This document shows, in pieces, positions 8,544 to 17,294 of a DNA stretch of 64,000 bases. Under the pieces are notes generated by a model that was not told where the DNA came from, searched no databases, and saw only the letters and a program-made list of their open reading frames with translations. The DNA lies in contig NZ_CAMICL010000007.1 of the NCBI RefSeq assembly GCF_946221105.1, forward strand, positions 1 to 64,000. Direction: 5' to 3'. The translations under genes were made by a program, and so were the position numbers. This DNA comes from an uncultured Corynebacterium sp. (lineage in GTDB: Bacteria > Actinomycetota > Actinomycetes > Mycobacteriales > Mycobacteriaceae). How positions within the stretch are numbered: position 1 is the first letter of the stretch; every line of letters starts with the position of its first letter.

Positions 8544-11500
8544 GTGTTCCAAACGGCGGTGCCGGCGCTGACCGGCCACGCGGTGGACATCGCCACCGGC
8601 AACGCGGAGGGATCGGTGACGCGCACCGCGTGGGCCATGGCCGCCGTCGCCACGGCCACCTACGCCCTAAGTTTCACCCGCCGCGCCACAGCGGGCCGGC
8701 TGGCGTCCAGCTCCCAGCACTGGCTGCGCACCGAAATTCTGCGCACGCTGCACCGCCTGGACGGGCCGGGCCAGGACACGATCGTCACCGGCCAGATCGT
8801 CTCGCGCTCCATTTCGGACCTGAACATGTACCAGCGGGTGCTGGACACCCTGGCCATGATGCTCACCCGCACCGTGCAGCTCGCGCTGACTCTTGCGGTG
8901 ATGCTGTGGATGGACATCCCGCTGACCTTGATGTCGCTTGCGCTGCTGCCGCTGATCCTGTGGGAGGCCAACCGCTCGCGCAAAACGCTCTACGCCGCCA
9001 CGTGGGTCAACCAACATGCCACCGCGGAACTTGCCGAGCACGTCGAACAGACCGTCTCCGGCGTGCGCGTAGTCAAGGCGTTCGGCCAGGAGCAGCGCGA
9101 GATCGACCAGCTGGATCAGCTGGGCCGCCACCTCTACGCGGTGAAGATGCGCGCGGCGAAGCTCACGGCGCGCTTCCAGCCGGTCCTTTCCCAGTTGCCC
9201 AAGGTCGCGCTGGTGGTCACCATCATCGCCGGCGGCATGCTGGCCATCCGCGGGCAGATCACCATCGGCGAATTCGTGGCATTCACGGCGTATTTGACCT
9301 CCATGACGTCGATGATGTCCATGCTGACCAACCAGTACGTGCGTCTGCAGATGGGCATAAGCTCCTTCGACCGCCTCGACGACGTGCTCAAGCTCGCCCC
9401 CGCCACCGAACCCGCCGCAGCCCCCGCGACCGGCACCGGCCTGCGGTTTAACAACGTGCACTTTTCCACCGGCAGCAACCCCGTCCTCAACGGCTTCACA
9501 CTGACCGTCCGCCCGGGCGAAACAGTCGCGCTCGTGGGCCCGCCCGGCGCGGGCAAAACCATGGCCGTCCAGCTCGCGGGCGGCTTCTACCAGCCGGATT
9601 CCGGGAGCGTTGAGCTTCTCGGCGGCTCCGCCTCCCCCACCGCGCTGCGCAACAAGGTCCTGTGTGTGTTCGACGAGGCGTTTCTGTTCTCCTCCTCCGT
9701 GCGCGAAAACATCGCCATGGGCTCTCACCTTCCGGCGGAGGAGCTGGACGCCGCGGTGCGCGAGGCGGCGCACCTGGCCTGCGCCGACGAATTCATCGAG
9801 CGCCTGCCAGACGGCTACGACACCGAAGTCGGCGAGCGCGGCCTGACGCTTTCCGGCGGGCAGCGCCAGCGCATCGCGCTGGCCCGCGCGCTGATGGCCA
9901 AGCCGGAGGTGCTCGTGCTCGACGACGCCACCAGCGCCATCGACGCCGTCACCGAATCCCGCATCCTGGCCAACCTGCGCGAGGAGCTCACAGACGTCGC
10001 GGTGCTCACCGTCGCGCACCGTCAGTCCACCGTGGACCACGCGGACGAGGTTGCGGTGGTGCGCGGCGGAGCCGTCGTCAAGTGTGGCCCCCGCGAGGAT
10101 GTCATTGAGAGCCCGGAGTACCTGGCCACCATGTCCGCGGACACCCCGGCGGAGCTGCCGGCGGCGCCTGCGCGCGCCGAGCTGTGGCCCGAGGTCACCG
10201 AGCCCGAGCAGGAACGCGTGATCGTGCCCACCACCGGGCGCGCGTCCACGGTCAACGCCACCCCGGAGCTGCTCTCGCGGGTGGAAAGACTCCCGGCGGC
10301 CACCGAGCAGCCGGACTTGAGCGCCGAACGCCTGGAGCAGCTGCGCACCCCGTCCAGCGACTTCCACGTGCGCGACCTCTTCCGTGCCGTGCGTTGGCTC
10401 ATCGCCGGCACCGTCGCCCTGCTCGTGGTCGGCGTGGTGGCGGACCTGGCGTTTCCCACCCTCGTGCGCGCCGCCGTGGACCGCGGCATCGCCAACTCGG
10501 ACCAGGAAAGCCTGATCCGCACGGGCCTCATTGCACTCGCGGTAGTGGCGGTGGCGTGGGCATCCATGACCGTGATGACGGTGCTGTCCTCGCGCTCCGG
10601 CGAGCGCCTCCTCTACGGCCTGCGCCTGCGTTCGTACGCGCACCTGCAGCAGCTGGGCTTGAGCTTTTTCGAGTCGCGCCTGTCCGGCAAGATCATGACG
10701 CGCATGACCACGGACATCGACACCCTGTCCAGCTTCCTTCAAACCGGGCTGGCCCAAGCCATCGTCGCCGTCGGCTCGCTTATCGGTGTCACAGTGATGC
10801 TGGTGGCCACCGACGGCCAGCTCGCGCTCGTCGCGTTCGCCGCAGTGCCCGTCATCGCGCTGGCCACCTGGGGATTCCGACTCCTCTCCAAGCGCTTCTA
10901 CGCCGCCTCGCGCGCGCAAATCTCCGCGGTCAACGGCGAGTTCGCCGAGCTCATCGGCGGCATCCGCGTCACCCAGACCCACCTCGCCCAAGACCACTTC
11001 GAGGCGCGTTTTGCCCGGATGAGCGACGAATACCGCCGCATCCGCATGAACTCTGTGCGCCTGGTGGGCCTCTACTTCCCCGGCATGCAGTTCGTCTCCC
11101 AGGTCATGACCGCGGTCATCATCGGTGTCGGCGCCACCCGCATCGCGGACGGCACGCTGTCGGTCGGCGTGCTCGTCGCGTTCACCATGTACCTAAGCCA
11201 GCTCTACGGCCCCATCCAGCAGCTCGGCCAAATCTTCGACTCCTGGCAGCAAGCCACCGTCAGCTTCGACCGCATCCGCGAACTGCTCGACGAGCGCACC
11301 ACCGTCCCCGACACCGGCACCCGCCCCGGCGCTCACGCTGCCGCCTCCGGGGAGCTTTCGCTTAACGACGTCACCTTCGGCTACTCGCCGGACACAGAGC
11401 CAGTCATCGACGGCATGGAGTTGTCCCTTTCTCCCGGCTCCACCGTGGCACTCGTTGGTCCGACGGGGGCGGGCAAGTCGACCGTCGTCAAGCTGCTTGC

Positions 11501-12071
11501 CCGCTTCTACGACCCAGTGGAAGGTGCCGTGCGCGCGTCGGGGACGAACGTCGCCGAGTTCCCGCTCGCGGATTGGCGGCGCGCGCTCGCGCAGGTGCCG
11601 CAGGAGTCCTACCTCTTCCCCGGCACCGTCGCGGACAACATCGCGTACGGGGCCGCCGGCGCCACGGACGCCGAGGTGCAGGCGGCGGTTGAGCGCATCG
11701 GCGCGCTCGGCGTCATCGGCACAATCCCCGGCGGCTTCAACGCGCGCGTCGGCGAACGCGGCCGGGGCCTAAGCTCCGGGCAGCGCCAGATCATCGCGCT
11801 CGCCCGCGCCGAAATGCTCGAGCCGGCGGTGCTGCTTCTGGACGAAGCCACGGCCACCCTCGACCCCGCCACCGAACGCGCCGTGCTCGACGCCTCCGAC
11901 AAGGCGATGGCGGGCCGCACCTCCGTCGTCGTCGCGCACCGCCTGGCTACAGCCGCGCGAGCGGACCGCATACTCGTGATTGATGAAGGACGTATCATTG
12001 AAGACGGCTGCCACGAGGACCTCATCTCCGCAGGCGGAAGATATGCCCATATGTGGGCTGTTAACCGATAA
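8544..12071 (+). CDS. Fused heterodimer-type ABC exporter (two TMD-NBD halves)
   Basis: A single chain of 1175 residues holding membrane domain, ATPase, membrane domain, ATPase. NBD1 has Walker A GPPGAGKT (about residue 332), signature LSGGQ and Walker B LVLDDATS, where the catalytic Glu is Asp. NBD2 has Walker A GPTGAGKS (about 971), an altered signature LSSGQ and a normal LLLDEATA. These two changes fall in the same composite site, as in heterodimeric exporters with one degenerate ATP site. The annotated GTG start at 8544 cuts into membrane segment 1; in-frame sequence continues to an ATT at 8463 (and a CTG at 8472) overlapping the previous stop, so the true start is probably upstream. C. 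glutamicum has a comparable large exporter before odhA. Substrate unknown. Confidence 0.85.
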   Translation: MFQTAVPALTGHAVDIATGNAEGSVTRTAWAMAAVATATYALSFTRRATAGRLASSSQHWLRTEILRTLHRLDGPGQDTIVTGQIVSRSISDLNMYQRVLDTLAMMLTRTVQLALTLAVMLWMDIPLTLMSLALLPLILWEANRSRKTLYAATWVNQHATAELAEHVEQTVSGVRVVKAFGQEQREIDQLDQLGRHLYAVKMRAAKLTARFQPVLSQLPKVALVVTIIAGGMLAIRGQITIGEFVAFTAYLTSMTSMMSMLTNQYVRLQMGISSFDRLDDVLKLAPATEPAAAPATGTGLRFNNVHFSTGSNPVLNGFTLTVRPGETVALVGPPGAGKTMAVQLAGGFYQPDSGSVELLGGSASPTALRNKVLCVFDEAFLFSSSVRENIAMGSHLPAEELDAAVREAAHLACADEFIERLPDGYDTEVGERGLTLSGGQRQRIALARALMAKPEVLVLDDATSAIDAVTESRILANLREELTDVAVLTVAHRQSTVDHADEVAVVRGGAVVKCGPREDVIESPEYLATMSADTPAELPAAPARAELWPEVTEPEQERVIVPTTGRASTVNATPELLSRVERLPAATEQPDLSAERLEQLRTPSSDFHVRDLFRAVRWLIAGTVALLVVGVVADLAFPTLVRAAVDRGIANSDQESLIRTGLIALAVVAVAWASMTVMTVLSSRSGERLLYGLRLRSYAHLQQLGLSFFESRLSGKIMTRMTTDIDTLSSFLQTGLAQAIVAVGSLIGVTVMLVATDGQLALVAFAAVPVIALATWGFRLLSKRFYAASRAQISAVNGEFAELIGGIRVTQTHLAQDHFEARFARMSDEYRRIRMNSVRLVGLYFPGMQFVSQVMTAVIIGVGATRIADGTLSVGVLVAFTMYLSQLYGPIQQLGQIFDSWQQATVSFDRIRELLDERTTVPDTGTRPGAHAAASGELSLNDVTFGYSPDTEPVIDGMELSLSPGSTVALVGPTGAGKSTVVKLLARFYDPVEGAVRASGTNVAEFPLADWRRALAQVPQESYLFPGTVADNIAYGAAGATDAEVQAAVERIGALGVIGTIPGGFNARVGERGRGLSSGQRQIIALARAEMLEPAVLLLDEATATLDPATERAVLDASDKAMAGRTSVVVAHRLATAARADRILVIDEGRIIEDGCHEDLISAGGRYAHMWAVNR

Positions 12072-12096
12072 CGGGGGTGAAACTTTGGTCCCCCGT
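12071..12096 (+). other. Hairpin between exporter gene and odhA
   Basis: Inverted repeat ACGGGGG / CCCCCGT with a 12-base loop begins at the exporter stop codon. No T-run follows, so it may be an RNA-stabilising stem or weak terminator. A TACAGT box at 12140-12145 could be a -10 element for odhA. Confidence 0.35.
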
Positions 12097-12194
12097 GGAG
12101 AGGAACAACCCAAGTTAGCGCGTTACCAGCGCCGACGATTACAGTCAAAGAAACGTTCCGCGAACACAACCCAGAAGGAAGGCGAGAACCTGCC

Positions 12195-15100
12195 GTGAGC
12201 AGCGAAAACACGTTCGGCCAGAACAGCTGGCTGGTTGACGAGATGTTCCAGCAGTACAAGGACGACCCCAACTCGGTGGACGCCGAATGGCGCGAACTCT
12301 TCGAGAACAAGGGCGCTCCGAAGACCGCGAAGGGCACCCCCAACGTCACCCCTTCCGACGAGAGCGCAAGCACTCCGAAGACTGACCCGAAGGTCTCCCG
12401 CAGCACCGGCGCCCCGAGCCAGGATGGCCGCGAGACCAAGGTGGACGAGGCAGCAGCCAAGGTCGCAGCCAAGCCGAAGCGCCCCGCCGCACCGGCGAAG
12501 GCCTCCCCGCTGGACAAGGTCAACCAGGTCGAGGCTGAGCCCGGCGAGTTTCAGCTCAAGGGCGCTTTCAAGGCCATTGCCAAGAACATGAACGAGTCGC
12601 TCGAGGTCCCGACCGCGACCACCGTGCGCGACATGCCGGTCAAGCTCATGTTTGAAAACCGCGCGCTGATCAACGACCACCTCAAGCGCACCCGTGGCGG
12701 CAAGGTCTCCTTCACCCACATCCTGGGCTACGCCATTGTCCTGGCCACCAAGCTGCACCCGGACATGAACAAGAACTACAAGGAGGACGGCAGCAAGTCC
12801 TTCGCGGTGCAGCCGGAGCACATCAACCTCGGCCTGGCCATCGACCTGCCGGGCAAGAACGGTTCCCGCTCCCTGGTCGTCGCCGCCATCAAGGAGTGCG
12901 AGAACAAGTCCTTCAACGAGTTCGTCGAGGCGTACGAGGACATCGTCGCCCGCGCCCGCGACGGCAAGCTCACCATGGACGACTTCTCCGGCGTGACCAT
13001 CCAGCTGACCAATCCGGGCGGCATCGGCACCCGCCACTCCATCCCGCGCCTGACCAAGGGCCAGGGCACCATCGTCGGCGTCGGCGCAATGGACTACCCG
13101 GCAGAGTTCGCGGGCGCCTCCGAGGACCGCCTGGCCGAGCTCGGCGTGGGTAAGCTGGTCACCCTGACCTCCACCTACGACCACCGCGTCATCCAGGGCG
13201 CGGAGTCCGGCGAGTTCCTGCGCGACATCTCTCAGCTGCTCATCGACGACAAGTTCTGGGACGAGATCTTCCGCTCCCTGCACATCCCGTTCGCACCGCT
13301 GCGCTGGGCACAGGACGAGCCGAACACCGGCATCAACAAGGACACCCGCGTGATGCAGCTGATCGAGGCGTACCGCTCCCGCGGCCACCTCATCGCAGAC
13401 ACCAACCCGCTGCACTGGCACCAGCCGGGCCTGCCCAAGCCGGACTCCCGCGACCTGCTCATGGAAACCCACGGCCTGACCCTGTGGGACCTGGACCGTG
13501 TCTTCCACGTCGGCGGCTTCGGCGGCAAGGAGCAGATGACTCTGCGCGAGGTCATGTCCCGCCTGCGCGCCGCCTACACCCTGAAGGTGGGCACCGAGTA
13601 CTCCCACATCATGGACCGCGACGAGCGCGAGTGGCTGCGCGACCGCGTCGAGGCCGGCATGCCCAAGCCGACCGGCCCGGAGCAGAAGTACATCCTGCAG
13701 AAGCTCAACGCCGCCGAAGCCTTCGAGAACTTCCTGCAGACCAAGTACCTCGGCCAGAAGCGCTTCTCGCTTGAGGGCGCCGAGACCCTGATCCCGCTGA
13801 TGGACGCCATCATCGACACCGCCGCAGGCCAGGGCCTCGAAGAGGTCGTCATCGGCATGCCGCACCGCGGCCGCCTCAACGTGCTGTTCAACATCGTGGG
13901 CAAGCCGGTTGCCACCATCTTCAACGAGTTTGAGGGCAACATGCGCGCAGCCCAGCAGGGCGGCTCCGGCGACGTGAAGTACCACCTCGGCTTCGAGGGC
14001 GAGCACATCCAGATGTTCGGCGACGGCGAGATCAAGGTCTCCCTGGCCGCCAACCCGTCCCACCTTGAGGCCGTGGACCCGGTCCTGGTGGGCATGGCGC
14101 GCGCCAAGGAAGACCAGATCAAGCTTGCCAAGGGCCGCGAGGACCACCCGGTCGTGCCGCTGATGCTGCACGGCGACGCCTCCTTCACCGGCCTGGGCGT
14201 GGTTCAGGAGACCCTGAACCTGTCCCGCCTGCCGGGCTACACCGTCGGCGGCACCATCCACATCGTGGTGAACAACCAGATCGGCTTCACCACCACCCCG
14301 GATTCCGGCCGTTCCTCCTACTACGCCACCGACCTGGCCAAGGGCTTTGACTGCCCGGTGTTCCACGTCAACGGCGACGACCCGGAGGCAGCCGCATGGG
14401 TTGCCCAGCTGGCCACCGAGTACCGCCGCGAGTTTGGCAAGGACGTCTTCATCGACCTGATCTGCTACCGCCTGCGCGGCCACAACGAGGCCGACGACCC
14501 GACGGTGACCCAGCCGGTCATGTACGACCGCATCAACTCCCACCCGTCGGTGCGCACCCGCTACACGCAGGACCTCATCGGCCGCGGCGACATCACCGAG
14601 GAAGACGCAGAGAAGGCGGCGCAGGACTTCCACGACCAGCTGGATTCCGTCTTCTCCGACGTCAAGGCGGAGAAGGGCCAGCCGAGCGAGCAGACCGGCA
14701 TCACCGAGTCCCAGGAGCTCACCCGCGGCCTGGACACGAACATCTCCGAGGAGCAGTTCAAGCGCCTCGCCGACGCGTTCGCGAACCTGCCGGAGGACTT
14801 CACGCCGAACAAGCGCCTGAAGTCCGTGCTGAAGAAGCGCGGCGGCTCCTTCACCGACGGCGACATCGACTGGGGCTGGGGCGAGCTGCTCGCCTTCGGC
14901 TCCCTGGCGGAGCAGGGTAAGTTTGTCCGCCTCGCCGGCGAGGATTCCCAGCGCGGCACGTTCACCCAGCGCCACGCGGTGCTGTACAACCCGGATAACG
15001 CCGAGGCGTACAACCCGCTGGACCACAACGCGCAGGAGGCGGACAACGGCGGCCACTTCCAGGTGTTCAACTCCGCCCTGACCGAGTACGCGGGCATGGG

Positions 15101-15929
15101 CTTCGAGTACGGCTACACCCTGGGCAACAAGGACGCTGTGGTGGCCTGGGAGGCGCAGTTCGGCGACTTCGCCAACGGCGCGCAGACCATCATCGACGAG
15201 TACGTCTCCTCTTCCGAGACCAAGTGGGGCGAGCTGTCCTCGCTGATCTCGCTGCTGCCGCACGGCTACGAGGGCCAGGGCCCGGACCACTCGTCCGCCC
15301 GCATCGAGCGCTACCTGCAGCTCGTGGCGGAGGGCTCCATGACCATTGCCCAGCCGTCCACCCCGGCAAACCACTTCCACCTGCTGCGCCGCCAGGCTCT
15401 CGGCGAGATGAAGCGCCCGCTGGTCGTCTTCACCCCGAAGTCGATGCTGCGCAACAAGGCGGCTGTCTCGCAGCCGGCTGACTTCATCGAGGTGGACCGC
15501 TTCCAGTCCGTCATCGACGACCCGAACTTCGTCGAGCGCGGCAACAAGGTCGTCGGCGACACCGACAAGGTGGAGACCATCTTGCTCTGCTCCGGCAAGA
15601 TCTACTGGGAGCTGGACAAGAAGCGCGAGAAGGACGGCCGCGACGACGTCGCGATCATCCGCGTGGAGATGCTCCACCCGATCCCGTTCAACCGCCTCGC
15701 CGACGCGTTCAAGAACTACCCGAACGCCAAGGAGATCCGCTGGGTCCAGGACGAGCCGGCAAACCAGGGCGCATGGCCGTTCTACAACGAGCACCTGCGC
15801 ACCCTGATCCCGGACATGCCGGAGATGGTCCGCGTGTCCCGCCGCGCCCAGTCCACCACCGCAACCGGTGTGGCAAAGGTGCACCAGCAGGAGGAGAAGC
15901 AGCTGCTCGAGGAGGCATTTGCAAAGTAG
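12195..15929 (+). CDS. odhA: 2-oxoglutarate dehydrogenase, fused E2-like/E1 (OdhA/Kgd)
   Basis: A 1244-residue TCA-cycle enzyme that decarboxylates 2-oxoglutarate with thiamine diphosphate and passes the succinyl group on in a mixed complex with E2 and E3 subunits. The actinobacterial design is visible: an N-terminal helix (NSWLVDEMFQQYKDDP), an Ala/Lys/Pro linker (about 45-110), an E2-type acyltransferase domain without lipoyl domain (STYDHRVIQG near residue 325), then the E1 domain with TPP motif HGDASF (about 658) and NNQIGFTT. It closely follows C. glutamicum OdhA end to end. GTG 12195 is preceded by GGAAGG. It is monocistronic, with a strong terminator after it. In relatives, the N-terminus is the site of OdhI inhibition. 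Confidence 0.97.
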   Translation: MSSENTFGQNSWLVDEMFQQYKDDPNSVDAEWRELFENKGAPKTAKGTPNVTPSDESASTPKTDPKVSRSTGAPSQDGRETKVDEAAAKVAAKPKRPAAPAKASPLDKVNQVEAEPGEFQLKGAFKAIAKNMNESLEVPTATTVRDMPVKLMFENRALINDHLKRTRGGKVSFTHILGYAIVLATKLHPDMNKNYKEDGSKSFAVQPEHINLGLAIDLPGKNGSRSLVVAAIKECENKSFNEFVEAYEDIVARARDGKLTMDDFSGVTIQLTNPGGIGTRHSIPRLTKGQGTIVGVGAMDYPAEFAGASEDRLAELGVGKLVTLTSTYDHRVIQGAESGEFLRDISQLLIDDKFWDEIFRSLHIPFAPLRWAQDEPNTGINKDTRVMQLIEAYRSRGHLIADTNPLHWHQPGLPKPDSRDLLMETHGLTLWDLDRVFHVGGFGGKEQMTLREVMSRLRAAYTLKVGTEYSHIMDRDEREWLRDRVEAGMPKPTGPEQKYILQKLNAAEAFENFLQTKYLGQKRFSLEGAETLIPLMDAIIDTAAGQGLEEVVIGMPHRGRLNVLFNIVGKPVATIFNEFEGNMRAAQQGGSGDVKYHLGFEGEHIQMFGDGEIKVSLAANPSHLEAVDPVLVGMARAKEDQIKLAKGREDHPVVPLMLHGDASFTGLGVVQETLNLSRLPGYTVGGTIHIVVNNQIGFTTTPDSGRSSYYATDLAKGFDCPVFHVNGDDPEAAAWVAQLATEYRREFGKDVFIDLICYRLRGHNEADDPTVTQPVMYDRINSHPSVRTRYTQDLIGRGDITEEDAEKAAQDFHDQLDSVFSDVKAEKGQPSEQTGITESQELTRGLDTNISEEQFKRLADAFANLPEDFTPNKRLKSVLKKRGGSFTDGDIDWGWGELLAFGSLAEQGKFVRLAGEDSQRGTFTQRHAVLYNPDNAEAYNPLDHNAQEADNGGHFQVFNSALTEYAGMGFEYGYTLGNKDAVVAWEAQFGDFANGAQTIIDEYVSSSETKWGELSSLISLLPHGYEGQGPDHSSARIERYLQLVAEGSMTIAQPSTPANHFHLLRRQALGEMKRPLVVFTPKSMLRNKAAVSQPADFIEVDRFQSVIDDPNFVERGNKVVGDTDKVETILLCSGKIYWELDKKREKDGRDDVAIIRVEMLHPIPFNRLADAFKNYPNAKEIRWVQDEPANQGAWPFYNEHLRTLIPDMPEMVRVSRRAQSTTATGVAKVHQQEEKQLLEEAFAK

Positions 15930-15971
15930 CTTGACGACGGAGCACGTCACCGCGCTCCCCCACAAGCGCTA

Positions 15972-15997
15972 GGGCCCCGGGGTTGACCCCGGGGCCC
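15972..15997 (+). terminator. Strong hairpin after odhA
   Basis: Perfect 11-bp stem GGGCCCCGGGG with a TTGA loop, followed by TTCCTC. It lies 43 bases after the odhA stop and could also serve the convergent lipoprotein gene. Confidence 0.75.
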
Positions 15998-16020
15998 TTC
16001 CTCGTGCCTGGTATGTGTGT

Positions 16021-16734
16021 TTAGCGCGCGCCGGCGCTGTCGGCGGAATCGCCTGCGGCGGCACCGTCCTCGTCGGCCTCCGGCAGCTCGTCGTTGTAGA
16101 TGTTGATGTGGGCGTTTTCCATCATCCACGCCGCCAGGGTGTCCTGGACGTCGGCGCCGCCCTCGATGTCCTCGACCATTTCCTCCAGCGACTTGGTGGA
16201 GATGACGCGGGTGATGAAGTTCAGGCGGTTGATCTCGCCGCGGTCGAAGCCGGACTTGTCGAACAGCGGGATGATGTTCTGCGGCAGCTCACCGGAACGC
16301 CCGCAGCTTTGCGCCGGCGAAGGGTCCACGGTCCGCAGGGTGCTGGGCAGGCCCGCGATGGCTTGGTCGTAGACCACGTCCGAGAACCCGGCCGGCTCAT
16401 CCTTCGCCTCCTTCTTCAGGCGTTTGGCGGCCTCCACGTCGGTTTCCTCCACGAGGCGGCCGGTGCAGGTCACCACGAAGTCCACCGGGGTTTCCTTGAG
16501 CACGCGCAGCGTGTCGCCCGCCGAGAAATCGGCGGCGGTGACGCTAGTGGGACGGCCCAGCTGCTGCAGCACGCGGCTGTAAATCTCGCCCAGGACGCGC
16601 TGCTCCGGGTCGTCGGCGTCGATGCCGATGGCAATCGGTTCCTTGCTGGTGCTTTTCTGGCTCAGCGCGGAACACCCGGACAGCGTGATCGAGCACGCGG
16701 ACAGCACAGCCAGGGCGCGGGTGTGTTTACGCAT
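16021..16734 (-). CDS. Lipoprotein with OpuAC-like substrate-binding fold
   Basis: A 237-residue predicted lipoprotein. ATG 16734 gives a classic signal: MRKHTRALAVLSACSITLSG followed by Cys21 (lipobox LSGC). The mature part, with IGIDADDPEQRVLGEIYSRV and later VDFVVTCTGRLVEE, resembles the start of glycine-betaine/choline-type binding proteins (OpuAC), but no permease or ATPase is adjacent and the protein is slightly short. It ends with an acidic Ala/Asp tail. Its start overlaps the end of the stress-type membrane protein gene by 8 bases, so the two are coupled. Ligand unknown. Confidence 0.7.
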   Translation of the reverse strand: MRKHTRALAVLSACSITLSGCSALSQKSTSKEPIAIGIDADDPEQRVLGEIYSRVLQQLGRPTSVTAADFSAGDTLRVLKETPVDFVVTCTGRLVEETDVEAAKRLKKEAKDEPAGFSDVVYDQAIAGLPSTLRTVDPSPAQSCGRSGELPQNIIPLFDKSGFDRGEINRLNFITRVISTKSLEEMVEDIEGGADVQDTLAAWMMENAHINIYNDELPEADEDGAAAGDSADSAGAR

Positions 16735-17242
16735 TGGGGTGCGCGGAGTCGTCGATAGGCAATTGGCCCGCGATGAGGTCGCGCGCCTGCGGGGCGGCAT
16801 CCGGCTCGCAGAGCACGTCGTAGCGGCCCGCCACGATCGCCGTCGCCGAGGAGAAGTCGCGCTTGCCGCCCGTGAACGCGTAGGCCACCGCCGCGAAAAT
16901 CACGCCGAAGATCGCGCCGACGATCAGTGTGGTGGTAAACGTCACCCAGCCCGAGCCCGGCTCCGTGAACACCGAGAGGATCAGGCCGATGAACAGGCCC
17001 ATCCACAGGCCGGACAGCGCGCCAGTGCCCAGCACCTTGCCCCAGGTCAGGCGGCCGGTGATCTTCTCCACCTGCATCAGGTCCACGCCCACGATGGACA
17101 GCTTCTCCACCGGGAACTCCTTGTCCGAAAGCGCATCCACCGCGGCTTGCGCCTCCGCGTACGTTTTGAAGCTGCCGACAGGCCAGCCCGTGGGAACCTC
17201 GCGCGCGGGCACGCGAGACGAGTTGCTCATGGGATTTGTCAT
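16727..17242 (-). CDS. General stress protein 17M-like membrane protein (YflT N-terminal domain family)
   Basis: A 171-residue protein. After a short tail, residues about 15-65 (VGSFKTYAEAQAAVDALSD onward) match the small alpha/beta domain of general stress protein 17M. Two adjacent membrane segments follow (about 75-125, rich in Gly, Phe and Val), and then a cytoplasmic C-terminus. ATG 17242 is favoured; ATG 17230 is the alternative. Divergent from mrp and coupled to the lipoprotein gene downstream. Likely a membrane stress protein of unknown mechanism. Confidence 0.75.
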   Translation of the reverse strand: MTNPMSNSSRVPAREVPTGWPVGSFKTYAEAQAAVDALSDKEFPVEKLSIVGVDLMQVEKITGRLTWGKVLGTGALSGLWMGLFIGLILSVFTEPGSGWVTFTTTLIVGAIFGVIFAAVAYAFTGGKRDFSSATAIVAGRYDVLCEPDAAPQARDLIAGQLPIDDSAHPNA

Positions 17243-17294
17243 GCCCACCAGTGTATCCGCTCGGCCGCGAGGCACCGTTATACTGCAGGGCAAC

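Noticed and set aside
10771..10783. Further near-matches to the dispersed motif (e.g. GCTTATCGGTG, GCTCATCGACG, GCTAATCGACG)
   Set aside because: One or more core positions differ; left out of the count to keep it strict.
8667..10997. A 776-codon open frame opposite the ABC exporter
   Set aside because: Low-complexity Gly/His/Arg/Ala composition and no start signal; the plus strand has all ABC motifs.
12123..15965. A 1280-codon open frame opposite odhA
   Set aside because: It is a high-GC mirror frame. Its translation is repetitive (Val/Leu/Ala/His/Gly/Arg) with no fold pattern, while the plus strand encodes OdhA to the last residue.
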